Origin: an uncultured Prolixibacteraceae bacterium
Lineage (GTDB): Bacteria > Bacteroidota > Bacteroidia > Bacteroidales > Prolixibacteraceae
Length of the DNA: 64,000 bases
Direction of reading: 5' to 3'
NCBI GenBank assembly: GCA_937915865.1
Contig: CALGIG010000099.1
Location: 59,417 to 123,416, forward strand
Every line of letters begins with the position of its first letter. Positions within the stretch are counted from its first letter, which is position 1. The notes under the pieces are model-generated. The model saw nothing but the letters and a program-made list of their open reading frames with translations. It was not told the origin of the DNA and did no database searches. Positions 45,646-54,178 of this stretch are shown here, piece after piece. The position numbers and the translations under genes were made by a program.

Positions 45646-46572
45646 TTATTCATTTTTTAATAAGTCAGATAATTTCTTTTCTAAAAGATAAATAAGTAAT
45701 CTTCCAGAAGTAATAATACCTATAATGGTAAAAAGTATTAAAGAAATTGCAATAATAAATTGGTCATCTGCAAAGGCTTTGAATATTAACTGCCCAAAAA
45801 ATTCTGTAGTTGCACCTATTAAGGCTCCAAAAACAATTAAGAAGGCAAGTACGTTTGTTGTTTTTTTTACTTTAATATATTTTGCCTTTTCTATAGATTC
45901 TTTTGCTATTTCAAGATGTATTATATTTTCTAAGAATTTTGTGATTAAATAGTCATAATATTTCGGTGACTTTTCTTTTATATAATCAAATTTTGAATTG
46001 TCAAATAATTCACTTCTAGTATCTAATAAATCAATTTTTCTTGCTTTAGGGAATGTGCGTTTAGTAATATTTTCGCGTAATGTGGTATTTTGGACATACT
46101 TGCTCCAGTCAGAAGAAATATAAGTGTAAATAATGATATTCTTTTTATGATTGACAAAATTCTCAACGAAGTTCGCATAAACGTTTTTGTTATGTTTCCT
46201 ATTTAAAACTTTGATTCCCTGTTCCACTAAATTTCTGGGATTGAATACATAACCTTCTAGCTCAGATATTCCAAAATAATCTCCAAACTTTGTTCTTAAT
46301 ATTTGAAGTATATCACAGTTTGGTTTAACAAATCCAAAATCAAGAAAAATAATGTCGAAGCTTTTATTTGAGAGTTCTCCTAATTTTTGAAATGTTTCTT
46401 CTTCAATAAAAAAAGATTCATTATTATCGTCCCCACCAACAGCTACATGAAGAGTAGATACATCTATTACATATTTTTCACCTTCCAAGGTTAATTCAGG
46501 TTGGATAGCATCTTTAGCATGTCTCAGTATTGGTTCTTTATCATCAATGATTAAAACATTATACGTTTTCAT
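45646..46572 (-). CDS. receiver-like domain protein with two C-terminal membrane helices
   Basis: 308 residues. N-terminal receiver pattern: VLIIDDKEP (Asp 10, 11) and DIIFLDFGF (candidate phospho-acceptor Asp 78). A middle segment has NIIIYTYISSDW and TFPKARKIDLLDTR. The C-terminus has two membrane helices (about 238-258 and 271-292) and a short charged tail. Membrane-anchored receivers are uncommon. It follows the E1/JAB operon by 122 bases, with a degenerate border repeat between, and precedes the peptide operon. It could serve either or be independent. Confidence 0.65.
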   Translation of the reverse strand: MKTYNVLIIDDKEPILRHAKDAIQPELTLEGEKYVIDVSTLHVAVGGDDNNESFFIEEETFQKLGELSNKSFDIIFLDFGFVKPNCDILQILRTKFGDYFGISELEGYVFNPRNLVEQGIKVLNRKHNKNVYANFVENFVNHKKNIIIYTYISSDWSKYVQNTTLRENITKRTFPKARKIDLLDTRSELFDNSKFDYIKEKSPKYYDYLITKFLENIIHLEIAKESIEKAKYIKVKKTTNVLAFLIVFGALIGATTEFFGQLIFKAFADDQFIIAISLILFTIIGIITSGRLLIYLLEKKLSDLLKNE

Positions 46573-46694
46573 TATTCTGATGTTATTTAAAATTTTAATT
46601 ACAGCATGAGGAGGCTAATTGCACTCTTTTGCAAATTTTGATCTGTGGGGTGGCTTGTGTGATTTGTAAATGTGATCGGTTAATATTCATGGTT

Positions 46695-47189
46695 CTATTT
46701 GTTTGGTGCGTTTGATTCAACTCTTTTTGTAATATACTTTGTTTGTTTTCTGTATGAAAAAAGGAAAAGAAGGAGCAGTAAAACAACAATAAAGATTGAA
46801 TCGTAGCCCTCAAAAAACTTCAAATCTGATAAATATGTCTCATAAATTTTAGTGAGCGATAAAAGCAAAAATAAAGAGCATAAAGTTCTGTACATATTGT
46901 TGATTTCTGAAAACAATTCTATTTTGGAGTCTTCCTTTGAGGCACTTACATATTTTTTGTAATCAGCGAATTTTAAAAATTTAATCCATTTAAGAAATGG
47001 CTCAATAAACAAGGAACCAACTCTGCTCACTATTAAACCTATAAAATAATAAAGAAAAGCACCAGTAATTATATCCTCTTGCAATAAGTTATAATTGCTT
47101 ATTTTGCTTAATGTCACAACAAATATTACTCCTGGGAATAAGTAATTAAAAATATTGTACGTTGATAGTTTGTCTAAAAGCTCTTTCAT
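46695..47189 (-). CDS. four-helix membrane protein, putative effector of the E1/E2/JAB operon
   Basis: 164 residues with about four membrane helices (near 12-30, 41-62, 100-118 and 130-148) and a short cytosolic loop (FLKFADYKKYVSASKEDSK). It lies 15 bases after the E1/JAB gene in the same direction. Small multi-helix membrane proteins are frequent effectors in anti-phage operons, but no effector activity can be read from this sequence. Confidence 0.6.
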   Translation of the reverse strand: MKELLDKLSTYNIFNYLFPGVIFVVTLSKISNYNLLQEDIITGAFLYYFIGLIVSRVGSLFIEPFLKWIKFLKFADYKKYVSASKEDSKIELFSEINNMYRTLCSLFLLLSLTKIYETYLSDLKFFEGYDSIFIVVLLLLLFLFSYRKQTKYITKRVESNAPNK

Positions 47190-47204
47190 TTTGTTCTTTT
47201 TTGT

Positions 47205-49511
47205 TTAAAACACAAAAGGTAAAAATTTTTCTTTGGATAATACCGAAATAAAGGTTGGGATTGGGTATCTGTCATTTAATGGCTTTAACTTTTCAACTGC
47301 TTCTAAATCGACACCACTCAAAGAATCAAGCCCCATTGGGTGAGTATGCCATTCACCAATATAACCAATCATTCCACCTGTTATTTCTTTAATTTGCTTT
47401 ACTTGCTCAGGTAATTTCTCAATCCCTCTATAAAAGTAAACTGTTGAACGTTTACTATCTTTCGGTGCTAATATTGTGTCAAATACATGTATAGTTTTTG
47501 TCTTGTAGTTGCATATCCCAATAAAAATTCCACCTGTTTCATATCGATTGTATTTATCTGCCTCCTGTTTCATTTTTGAAAGAACAATATCTACAATTCG
47601 GATTTCCCATCCTGATTTATTGCAACAATCGAAAATGCTAAACTTGGATATTAGAAAACTGTTTGAATATAATTTAAATCCATCGTTTGAAATATATGAT
47701 ATATTTAATAACCCTTTATCTCCAATATCTTTTCTATCATGTTCATGGTTCAATATCTTTGAAAAAATTGAGGCATGAAAAGACATTGAATCGTTCGACA
47801 TAATAACAGTTGGAGAGTTACACCCAATTCCTATATCAACAATGTCATAATCATTTCCCTCTTTTTTCTTATTTTCCTCATTAAGCCAATCTGAGATCGT
47901 TCTATCCCTAATTCCTAAAAAGTAAACGTAGTTTACCAAATCATCTATTCTTGGATTTTGATTTTCCCCTTCAATATAAAGGAATCCCAAATTCCCTTTG
48001 AACGCAATTTCAACTCTTGCTCTGTTTGGTACTTCTTTTAGCTTGCTGTTAATAAGCCAATTTTGGACATTAAGCGATGCACTTGTATCAACAAGCCATT
48101 TATAATCTTTTAATTGACATACATCATAGTTGAAAATATTTCCTTCGAAATAATCAAGAGAACTATTATTATCTAAGAATGATTTAATTTTCTCTATAAC
48201 AGCTTTTGCCTTGTTTACACCAGAACTTTCCATAAATAAGTCGTGTCTTACTATGTTGTGTGGACTAAACTTATCATTATCTATTGCTTTTATATTAAAA
48301 TTGCCACTTCTAGCATAGTGAAACAACAATTTTGAACCTAATGCTCCTGCACCAATAAAAACAGTCTTTTCTTGATTTTTACTTAAACTTAATTTTTGTG
48401 CTAATCCACTACTTATCGGTTCTCGATGTGCTTGAAAAAATACTTCCGTCTCCGGCAGAAAATAATTCTCTTCATTAATAGAATCTGGACTTGCATTAAT
48501 CACAAAATGAAAAAATTCAAATTCTGCTTCAAACCCAATAAGCTTCTTCGGTCTTTTTAATGCAATAATTACTGGGATATATGAAGTTAAATTATTAACA
48601 AATAATTTATTGTTGATGTATTCTGAGATAGGTTCTCTTATTGAAATTGAGTATTCATTTGCAAAAGCTTCAAGTTCACCAATTGTTTTAGGTAATAAAG
48701 TGGAATATGAACTAACCACGTGTGGCAGATTACTCCATAATATTATTCCAAATAGAGGGAATTCAATATTATTTGCATCTTTTCTCTCTTCTATTGTTTT
48801 TATATTGAATTCAGCTACGATTTTATAAAGAGCATCAAAGTTTTTTGGCGTAATTTCAATTTCAAAACGTTTAAATGTTGGATACTTTGAATCTTTCTCT
48901 TTGGTTGATAACAATTGATAAGCAAATGGAAATTCAACAAATTCTGGATTGTATCTCCTATTTTCGTTTACCAGCTTATATAACTTGATATAATTGTAGA
49001 TGGAATAACCCCGATAACCTTCAAGTCTAACCGGTTCAAATTCATCGGCATCTTCTGAAAGTAATCCATTTGCAGCTTTAGAAAACCATTGTTTTACAAC
49101 AGATATTAAATCGCTTATTCTTCTATTTGCAAACCATTCATCTAAATTTTCTCTAACTAAACAAAGTGTTGGGGCAACACCTTTATTTACAGCATATAAA
49201 TGGGAGAGTATGGTTGTTGGAAAATCTTTTCTGTTGGACTTAATTCTAGGTGAGGTAGTTGGATAGCTTTTTAAATTTAATAAAAGCAGTATTGGTTCTA
49301 TAGCTCTAATATCAATATTTTCATGCGTGCCTTTTGAAGGTAAATTCACCGAAATATTCAGAGGTATTGCTATATTGAATTCATCATATCTGAGAATAAC
49401 AACGTTCGATATATGTAAAAAACGTTGAATCTCAATTATTGCTTCTTCAATTGAAGGAGATAATTCGCATGTATATATTTCTAAATCATCGCTATAAAGC
49501 ATATTCCCCAT
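47205..49511 (-). CDS. E2-like / E1 (ThiF) / JAB-deubiquitinase triple-domain protein
   Basis: 768 residues. The N-terminal part resembles the E2 fold: SYPTTSPRI, then TLCLVRENLDEWF with candidate catalytic Cys 117, then WFSKAANGLL. The E1 adenylation domain shows TVFIGAGALGSKLLFHYA (GxGxxG about 387-393), AIDNDKFSPHNIVRHDLF and a later Cys (GIGCNSP, 564). The C-terminal JAB/MPN protease has the complete JAMM set: Glu 658, His 722, His 724, Ser 732, Asp 735 (EWHTHPMGLDSLSGVD). This combines conjugation and deconjugation in one chain, as in CBASS Cap2/Cap3. No cyclase and no separate ubiquitin-like gene are nearby. Start overlaps the MBL gene by 20 bases. Confidence 0.87.
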   Translation of the reverse strand: MGNMLYSDDLEIYTCELSPSIEEAIIEIQRFLHISNVVILRYDEFNIAIPLNISVNLPSKGTHENIDIRAIEPILLLLNLKSYPTTSPRIKSNRKDFPTTILSHLYAVNKGVAPTLCLVRENLDEWFANRRISDLISVVKQWFSKAANGLLSEDADEFEPVRLEGYRGYSIYNYIKLYKLVNENRRYNPEFVEFPFAYQLLSTKEKDSKYPTFKRFEIEITPKNFDALYKIVAEFNIKTIEERKDANNIEFPLFGIILWSNLPHVVSSYSTLLPKTIGELEAFANEYSISIREPISEYINNKLFVNNLTSYIPVIIALKRPKKLIGFEAEFEFFHFVINASPDSINEENYFLPETEVFFQAHREPISSGLAQKLSLSKNQEKTVFIGAGALGSKLLFHYARSGNFNIKAIDNDKFSPHNIVRHDLFMESSGVNKAKAVIEKIKSFLDNNSSLDYFEGNIFNYDVCQLKDYKWLVDTSASLNVQNWLINSKLKEVPNRARVEIAFKGNLGFLYIEGENQNPRIDDLVNYVYFLGIRDRTISDWLNEENKKKEGNDYDIVDIGIGCNSPTVIMSNDSMSFHASIFSKILNHEHDRKDIGDKGLLNISYISNDGFKLYSNSFLISKFSIFDCCNKSGWEIRIVDIVLSKMKQEADKYNRYETGGIFIGICNYKTKTIHVFDTILAPKDSKRSTVYFYRGIEKLPEQVKQIKEITGGMIGYIGEWHTHPMGLDSLSGVDLEAVEKLKPLNDRYPIPTFISVLSKEKFLPFVF

Positions 49512-50661
49512 TTTTTACAACTGTACTTGCAGCACCAGCTGCACCTCCAGAAGTAATTGCAACTTTTGCTTTTTCAGTAGATTTTGTTACTCCATTATTA
49601 GTAACAATAAATTCAACAGGCTCTGGTGCCGATTCTTTTGGAATAATTGCTAATTCATAAAAATCATCACTTGACTCTACGGTTTTGATGTATTCGTCCT
49701 TAGCTGGCTTGTGTGGTGGGTTTGGTTTTTCTTTTACTATCTTTTTACTTGAGCTGATTATCTTACCTTTTGTTTCCCTATAATCATTCAAAAGTTTTAA
49801 TGAAGATTCTTTGGGTGTCTGATTTTCCTTAATGTCGTAGGAAACATTATTAAAATAAGTCCATGAACAATGGTGTGGTGCAAGGAATAAATCCCATTTC
49901 AGATATTTGGAGTTTCCATTGTTTTCAGAGATTTCAATAATTTTTGCCCAGATATAATGGTCTGAATCCCCACCAAAAAGCGCAAAAGTTTTATGCTCCG
50001 CATCAGTATCATTATCTTTGAATCTCGCTTGAACAACGATGCTAGACGAGTTCCTATCTCCATCTGCTCTGCTTGTGATTAAATCTTTTTTGAAGGGCGC
50101 ATGGATAAAGAATGAAAAATTGGGATATGTTTTATCATTAATCTTATTGATTAAATTTCCGGGAACATAACTTGTAACATTTTCAAGGTTTTTATCTTCA
50201 TCATATCCGATTAACCTTAAACGATTTCCTCTTTTATCTTTATCGCTTCCAGTTAATCTTTTTCTTCGATTTACTTCATTTCGAATTGAATTTGCATCAT
50301 CTGACTGGTCAGTTGTAAAAAGCATTGATGTCACCCATATTTCGTCAATGATTATTTCTTCATTTTTTCTGTTTGAGTCCGAATAATACTTGGGGTCTCC
50401 TTTGAAAAAATTCTTTTTAAATCCAAGACAATGGTCTTTGTCTGGGTGTGAAAGTATAAACAAATCTAAAAAAGGATTGCTGTTTCTTTTTTGTAAACTC
50501 TTAATTAAGTCCTCTTTGACATTGTATATATTGTTCCCATCAGAATCTTTATCCCCTTCTCTGATATTACAATCTATCAAGATTGCTGTATTGTCTTTAA
50601 GTGTTATCAATGACATATCGCCATTTCCGACAGGGTAATATTTTACTTTATTGTTTGCCAT
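49492..50661 (-). CDS. MBL-fold (ComEC-like) hydrolase with extra C-terminal domain
   Basis: 389 residues. Begins VKYYPVGNGDMSLITLKDNTAILIDCNI; the metal motif is SHPDKDHC (HxDxDH), and APHHCSW gives a later His ligand. The fold resembles ComEC/Rec2-type hydrolases and beta-lactamase-like nucleases. The last 65 residues form an extra beta-rich segment (EFIVTNNGVTKSTEKAKVAI) ending in SGG then AAGAASTVVKNGEYAL. First gene of the operon with the E1/E2/JAB protein; MBL proteins are known companions of prokaryotic E1/JAB genes. Confidence 0.83.
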   Translation of the reverse strand: MANNKVKYYPVGNGDMSLITLKDNTAILIDCNIREGDKDSDGNNIYNVKEDLIKSLQKRNSNPFLDLFILSHPDKDHCLGFKKNFFKGDPKYYSDSNRKNEEIIIDEIWVTSMLFTTDQSDDANSIRNEVNRRKRLTGSDKDKRGNRLRLIGYDEDKNLENVTSYVPGNLINKINDKTYPNFSFFIHAPFKKDLITSRADGDRNSSSIVVQARFKDNDTDAEHKTFALFGGDSDHYIWAKIIEISENNGNSKYLKWDLFLAPHHCSWTYFNNVSYDIKENQTPKESSLKLLNDYRETKGKIISSSKKIVKEKPNPPHKPAKDEYIKTVESSDDFYELAIIPKESAPEPVEFIVTNNGVTKSTEKAKVAITSGGAAGAASTVVKNGEYAL

Positions 50662-51422
50662 AATACTTTATTTTATGATTATCATTTTGTCTTAGTGCGT
50701 ATTGGAAAGATTTGGCTCTTTGACTTTTGCGAAGCGTTGGCTCGTGTATCTGGCAAAAGGCAATGTGCCAAATGTGGGTTGGCTTTCCACTTTTTTTGCG
50801 GGTCTCAAAAAACTAAATCTTTTTTCTTTCATTATTCATTCTCAAACCATTTTTGTCTTTCATTTTCGTTGTCGCTGTCTTATTTCGCCTTGTTGGTAGC
50901 GTTGTTTGTATATCCACTAAAGTTATCTTATATTCCTGTATAAGGAGTGATATGTTCACCCTTTGTATCCTATATATCCAGATCATCAAACGGATTTTTA
51001 ATGTTCTGCAAACTCTGGCTACTCACTGTGTATTTCCGGAATCATCCAGCAACGCAAGGTTTGGTTCCCGCACGCTTTGGTACTGGCTTTAATGAGTCCA
51101 TTAATTTCCTTTTGATATGAGAAAATGATCAAAATAAGGACGGTCGCCATGGGTTACATTCTTTAACGTTATTGTAACAGGATCAATCAATTGGCTTTCT
51201 TTCCCCCAAATTTATAAAACCTAATATACAAATCATAACTTTTCTACAATTTGTAAACAATACAAATAAGGAATGGAATTGATCCAAAAAAAGATGTATG
51301 ATATGAAGTAATACCACAAAGAAATGTGTAGAACAGGCAACTCCATGAAACACTTATTGCCTGTTTTTTTAACCCGAACTTCGAAGCAGACTGCTGCCAA
51401 GCACATTTGAAATTCTAATATA
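50662..51422. other. gene-free stretch with module-border repeats
   Basis: No credible gene. About 50698-50800 is a TG-rich segment (GGCTCTTTGACTTTTGC, GCCAAATGTGGGTTGGCTTTCC). It resembles the sequences at 36380-36440 and 46605-46680 and recurs at module borders in this island. The rest is AT-rich with nothing recognised. Confidence 0.5.
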
Positions 51423-51545
51423 CCAACACACAACCAAAAATTGCAAAAGAGCTAGTCTGTCTGTCAACGCTTTTTTGCCGATACTAAGAACAAAATTGGG
51501 ACAGTGTAAAAAATGAAAATATAATGACTAAAAATAAAGCCCAGC
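51423..51545. repeat. inverted repeat B, right border of the 15-kb module
   Basis: Reverse-complement partner of 36277-36400. The stretch beyond it, up to attR at 51776, contains a second GCTGG-type hairpin region (51541-51610) and AT-rich sequence but no gene. Confidence 0.75.
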
Positions 51546-51775
51546 AAGTGATAACTGAGAATAAGAACAATTTGCAAAAGACCCAGCGATAAATTCTGCT
51601 GGAGGCTTTTCTTTAAGGTTTTTAAACAGCTACAATAGCTCAAATATCACTTTCATTAAAGAGTAATATTTGTTTTTTATATCCTTTGCTTTTTCTTTTT
51701 GATTGATTTTATATGCAAACTGTATGCAAATAAAAAGAGTTACAAAATTTGACTCTTGTAACTCTTTGATTTTCA

Positions 51776-51793
51776 GTTGTCCTGTCAGGTCTC
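51776..51793. repeat. attR: 18-bp attachment repeat in tRNA-Gln
   Basis: GTTGTCCTGTCAGGTCTC, identical to attL. It covers the 3' half of the T-stem and the acceptor strand of tRNA-Gln(CTG), the usual target of tyrosine-recombinase elements. Confidence 0.9.
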
Positions 51794-51849
51794 GAACCTG
51801 AACTCTTCTGATCCAGAATCAGACGTGTTGCCAATTACACCACAGGACA
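51777..51849 (-). tRNA. tRNA-Gln (CTG)
   Basis: 73 bases: acceptor TGTCCTG/CAGGACA, D-arm TGGTGTAATTGGCAACA, anticodon loop TTCTGGA (CTG), T-arm GTTCGAGAC, discriminator A, no encoded CCA. Its 3' end is the island's integration site and remains intact. Confidence 0.96.
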
Positions 51850-51866
51850 ATTTTTAAATTTTTATG

Positions 51867-51939
51867 TTGACCTACCAGGGCTCGAACCTGGACTCTTCTG
51901 AACCAAAATCAGACGTGTTGCCAATTACACCATAGGTCA
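51867..51939 (-). tRNA. tRNA-Gln (TTG)
   Basis: 73 bases: acceptor TGACCTA/TAGGTCA, the same D-arm as its neighbour, anticodon loop TTTTGGT (TTG), T-arm GTTCGAGCC, no encoded CCA. It lies 17 bases from tRNA-Gln(CTG), forming one transcript. Confidence 0.96.
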
Positions 51940-51971
51940 ATCTTGCTATGCCTTTTCTTTAAAGACGGGTG

Positions 51972-51979
51972 CAAAAATA
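51972..51979 (-). promoter_or_regulatory. -7 box of the tRNA-Gln pair
   Basis: Minus-strand TATTTTTG followed by GCACCC, 33 bases before the tRNA-Gln(TTG) 5' end; -33 box weak. Nothing else is seen between 51980 and the rhaD promoter. Confidence 0.5.
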
Positions 51980-52171
51980 AGAAAAATATTTTTCCACAAC
52001 CTATTTTTGGGTAATTTTTCACTTTGCCTGAAGCAAATGTTACTACTATTGATTACAACAAAATGTTTCAGGTTAATTACTGTTTTTAAACAACTTATTG
52101 TATTTAAATTGATTGTTAAAAATGCTTCTTTAATTTTTGTAATTTTCGGTCTCTCATAAAGGTGATGTATT

Positions 52172-52205
52172 TTTGTGGTTTTTGGGAGGGAATAGTATAG
52201 TTTTG
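52172..52205 (+). promoter_or_regulatory. promoter of rhaD
   Basis: TTTG (52172-52175), a 22-base spacer and TAGTTTTG (52198-52205); start near 52213, leader about 48 bases. Confidence 0.55.
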
Positions 52206-52260
52206 TTTGATGCATCCCTTTCTTTATTAGCCTATTAGGTAATATTAATAAATATCTGTT

Positions 52261-53082
52261 ATGAAAGAATTTTTTCAGGAAAACAAAAAGATTGCCAAGA
52301 CAATCACCGAAGTTGCTGATTTAGCAAATTATCTTTGGCAAAAAGGTTGGGCAGAACGTAACGCCGGAAATATTTCGGTAAATCTTTCTGAGCTAATGAG
52401 TGAAACTCAGTTTGAGCTGGAACATTATCCGATGTTTCAGTTGGAAAGAAGTTACGAAGCATTGTCTGATCTTTACTTTTTTGTTACCGGAACCGGGAAA
52501 AGAATGCGCGACTTAGCTATTAACCCAATGAAAAATGCCTGCATCATCAAAATGAACAAAAAGGGTAATGCTTATCATATCATTTCGATGAAAAAAAGGA
52601 ATTTGTACAATTTTCGCCCTACGTCTGAATTGCCAACACACCTTGCGGTACATAATTTACTGGTTTCTTCTGGCTCCAAAAAGAGAGCTGTTGTTCATAC
52701 TCATCCCAACGAACTTGTTGCAATGACCCAAATTCCGAGATTCCAAACAGCTGATATGCTGAATAAAACCTTATGGGGAATGCATCCCGAAGCTTTTGTG
52801 TTTGTTCCTCATGGCATATATATGGTTCCTTATATTTTGCCCGGAAGCCACAAAATCGCTGATGCAACAATTAAAGGATTTGAACAGGGCCATGATGTAG
52901 TTCTGTGGGAGAAACATGGAGCATTTGCAATTGGAGAAACTGTTTCTGATGCTTTTGATATGATTGATATTTTGGCTAAGTCGGCTCAGATTTGGTTTAT
53001 GGCCATGCAAAGTGGAAATGAACCTGAAGGCTTGAATGATAATCAATTGATGGAGTTAAGAGATGCTTTCCTGAAAAAGTGA
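52261..53082 (+). CDS. rhaD: rhamnulose-1-phosphate aldolase
   Basis: Class II zinc aldolase that splits L-rhamnulose 1-phosphate to DHAP and L-lactaldehyde. 273 residues, full length. GWAERNAGNISVNL near the N-terminus is the phosphate-binding region, RPTSELPTHLAVHNLL and VVHTHPNELVAMTQ supply zinc ligands, and EKHGAFAIGETVSDAFD carries the third His. It stands alone: isomerase, kinase and transporter genes are not adjacent. That is unusual, as rha genes are mostly clustered. Confidence 0.93.
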   Translation: MKEFFQENKKIAKTITEVADLANYLWQKGWAERNAGNISVNLSELMSETQFELEHYPMFQLERSYEALSDLYFFVTGTGKRMRDLAINPMKNACIIKMNKKGNAYHIISMKKRNLYNFRPTSELPTHLAVHNLLVSSGSKKRAVVHTHPNELVAMTQIPRFQTADMLNKTLWGMHPEAFVFVPHGIYMVPYILPGSHKIADATIKGFEQGHDVVLWEKHGAFAIGETVSDAFDMIDILAKSAQIWFMAMQSGNEPEGLNDNQLMELRDAFLKK

Positions 53083-53090
53083 TAATTTGC

Positions 53091-53651
53091 TTAAGGATAT
53101 TGAGGCAGGATATTTTGTTGAATGTCCTGCTTTTTAATTTTATAAAGTTTTGGTAGGAGTTTCCGAGCACGCGATGCTAGTCCGGCCGAATAATGATATT
53201 CCAGTTCGTTCTCAATCAACTCTGTTAATTCACTTGCAAAACCCGGTTCCTGTAAAGCAATTTCGAATAAAACCTGCATGGCATGTACCTTAACTGCAAT
53301 TGTTTCAGAACTATTAATGAAAACATCCAAACAGTAATTAAGCAATAAAACTTCGTTTTCTTCATCTATCGGATGCTGACTTATTAATTTTAAAAAGTGC
53401 CTCTTTTTCCCATGGTTGTTTGTGGCGATAACAAATTGAGTGATTTGATTGAGGTACGGTTTTACTATTTCAGGATTTTTCTCATGAATCTTATCTATTA
53501 TCCAGGCTGCACGCCAGTTTTCTGAAAGCGAATCATCCATGGCTTTTTTTAGGATTGATTTGAAATGTTCAGGATGATCTGAAATAAATTGGACCAAAAG
53601 AGAAATATTCTCCCATGATTGGATCATGCTACATATATCGTCTTCTGTCAT
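53091..53651 (-). CDS. HEAT-repeat-like helical protein, unknown function
   Basis: 186 residues from MTEDDICSMIQSWENI. I chose the ATG at 53651, because the extra 13 residues of the longer frame are not protein-like. Several amphipathic helix pairs (WRAAWIIDKIHEKNPEIVKPY; TIAVKVHAMQVLFEIALQEP; ELENELEYHYSAGLASRARKLL) resemble HEAT/ARM repeats. Similar proteins are common and unnamed in Bacteroidota. Convergent with rhaD, divergent from the NUDIX gene. Confidence 0.7.
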   Translation of the reverse strand: MTEDDICSMIQSWENISLLVQFISDHPEHFKSILKKAMDDSLSENWRAAWIIDKIHEKNPEIVKPYLNQITQFVIATNNHGKKRHFLKLISQHPIDEENEVLLLNYCLDVFINSSETIAVKVHAMQVLFEIALQEPGFASELTELIENELEYHYSAGLASRARKLLPKLYKIKKQDIQQNILPQYP

Positions 53652-53761
53652 TCTGTTTTTTGTATAATTTAACGGATAAAGATAAATCAACTTTATTATG
53701 ATTTTCTGTTCCTTTGATAAATAAACGTGATTTCTTTTTTGTGATTAATTAGCGATTGTAA

Positions 53762-54178
53762 ATGATTAAAGTTACATGTGGAATTATTATTGTGGATTCT
53801 AAAATACTGGCAGTTCAACATGGTCCCAATAGTAGCCTGCCGATGAAGTGGGAATTTCCGGGAGGGAAAATGAAACGGGATGAAACAGCAGAACAGTGCA
53901 TTATTAGAGAATTGCAGGAAGAATTGTTGATTTATATTGAACCCAAAAGTAAGCTCAATAGTGTTGAATTTGAATATCCTGGGAGACAGATTGAACTTAT
54001 TCCCTTTGTTTGTAGTATAATTTCGGGAGAATTGACTTTAACAGAACATATAGCAGAAAAATGGTTCTACCTTGATGAATGGCAAAGTTTTGATTGGGCT
54101 GAAGCTGACAGAAAACTGATAATGGAAAATTATGAACAGCTAACACAAATTACAAGATGTTTCTATCGTACCAAATGA
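53762..54178 (+). CDS. NUDIX hydrolase, MutT-like (8-oxo-dGTP diphosphatase type)
   Basis: 138 residues. The NUDIX box GGKMKRDETAEQCIIRELQE followed by EL has all conserved Gly and Glu positions, and KWEFPGGK precedes it. The N-terminal TCGIIIVDSKILAVQHGP strand pattern and short length fit MutT/CTP pyrophosphohydrolase-like proteins. Role: nucleotide pool sanitation. Its 3' end overlaps the convergent membrane-protein gene by 16 bases. Confidence 0.9.
   Translation: MIKVTCGIIIVDSKILAVQHGPNSSLPMKWEFPGGKMKRDETAEQCIIRELQEELLIYIEPKSKLNSVEFEYPGRQIELIPFVCSIISGELTLTEHIAEKWFYLDEWQSFDWAEADRKLIMENYEQLTQITRCFYRTK

Larger units (their letters stand above)
23126..51793. mobile_element. integrated genomic island in tRNA-Gln(CTG), about 28.7 kb
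   Basis: Bounded by the 18-bp direct repeats, with the intact tRNA on the right side. The content differs from the flanking backbone: RepA-like and RecA-like ATPases, DUF3871, excisionase-like HTH, XRE regulator, intron remnant, MITE, DUF262, a peptide-biosynthesis operon and an E1/E2/JAB operon. Many intergenic stretches are AT-rich. No tyrosine or serine recombinase, relaxase, coupling protein or conjugation gene is present among the long reading frames. It is therefore either decayed or moved by enzymes of another element. Confidence 0.88.

Noticed and set aside
46695..50661. Type II CBASS
   Set aside because: E1/E2 and JAB parts are present but no cyclic-nucleotide synthetase (CD-NTase) is in the operon; the nucleotidyltransferase at 36441 belongs to a different operon 9 kb away.
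50695..51092. Overlapping small frames in the TG-rich border repeat
   Set aside because: Three frames overlap in the same repeat; composition follows the repeat, not a protein.
51946..52215. 89-residue reading frame on the minus strand
   Set aside because: It lies across the tRNA-Gln promoter region and the rhaD upstream region and has no protein-like composition.
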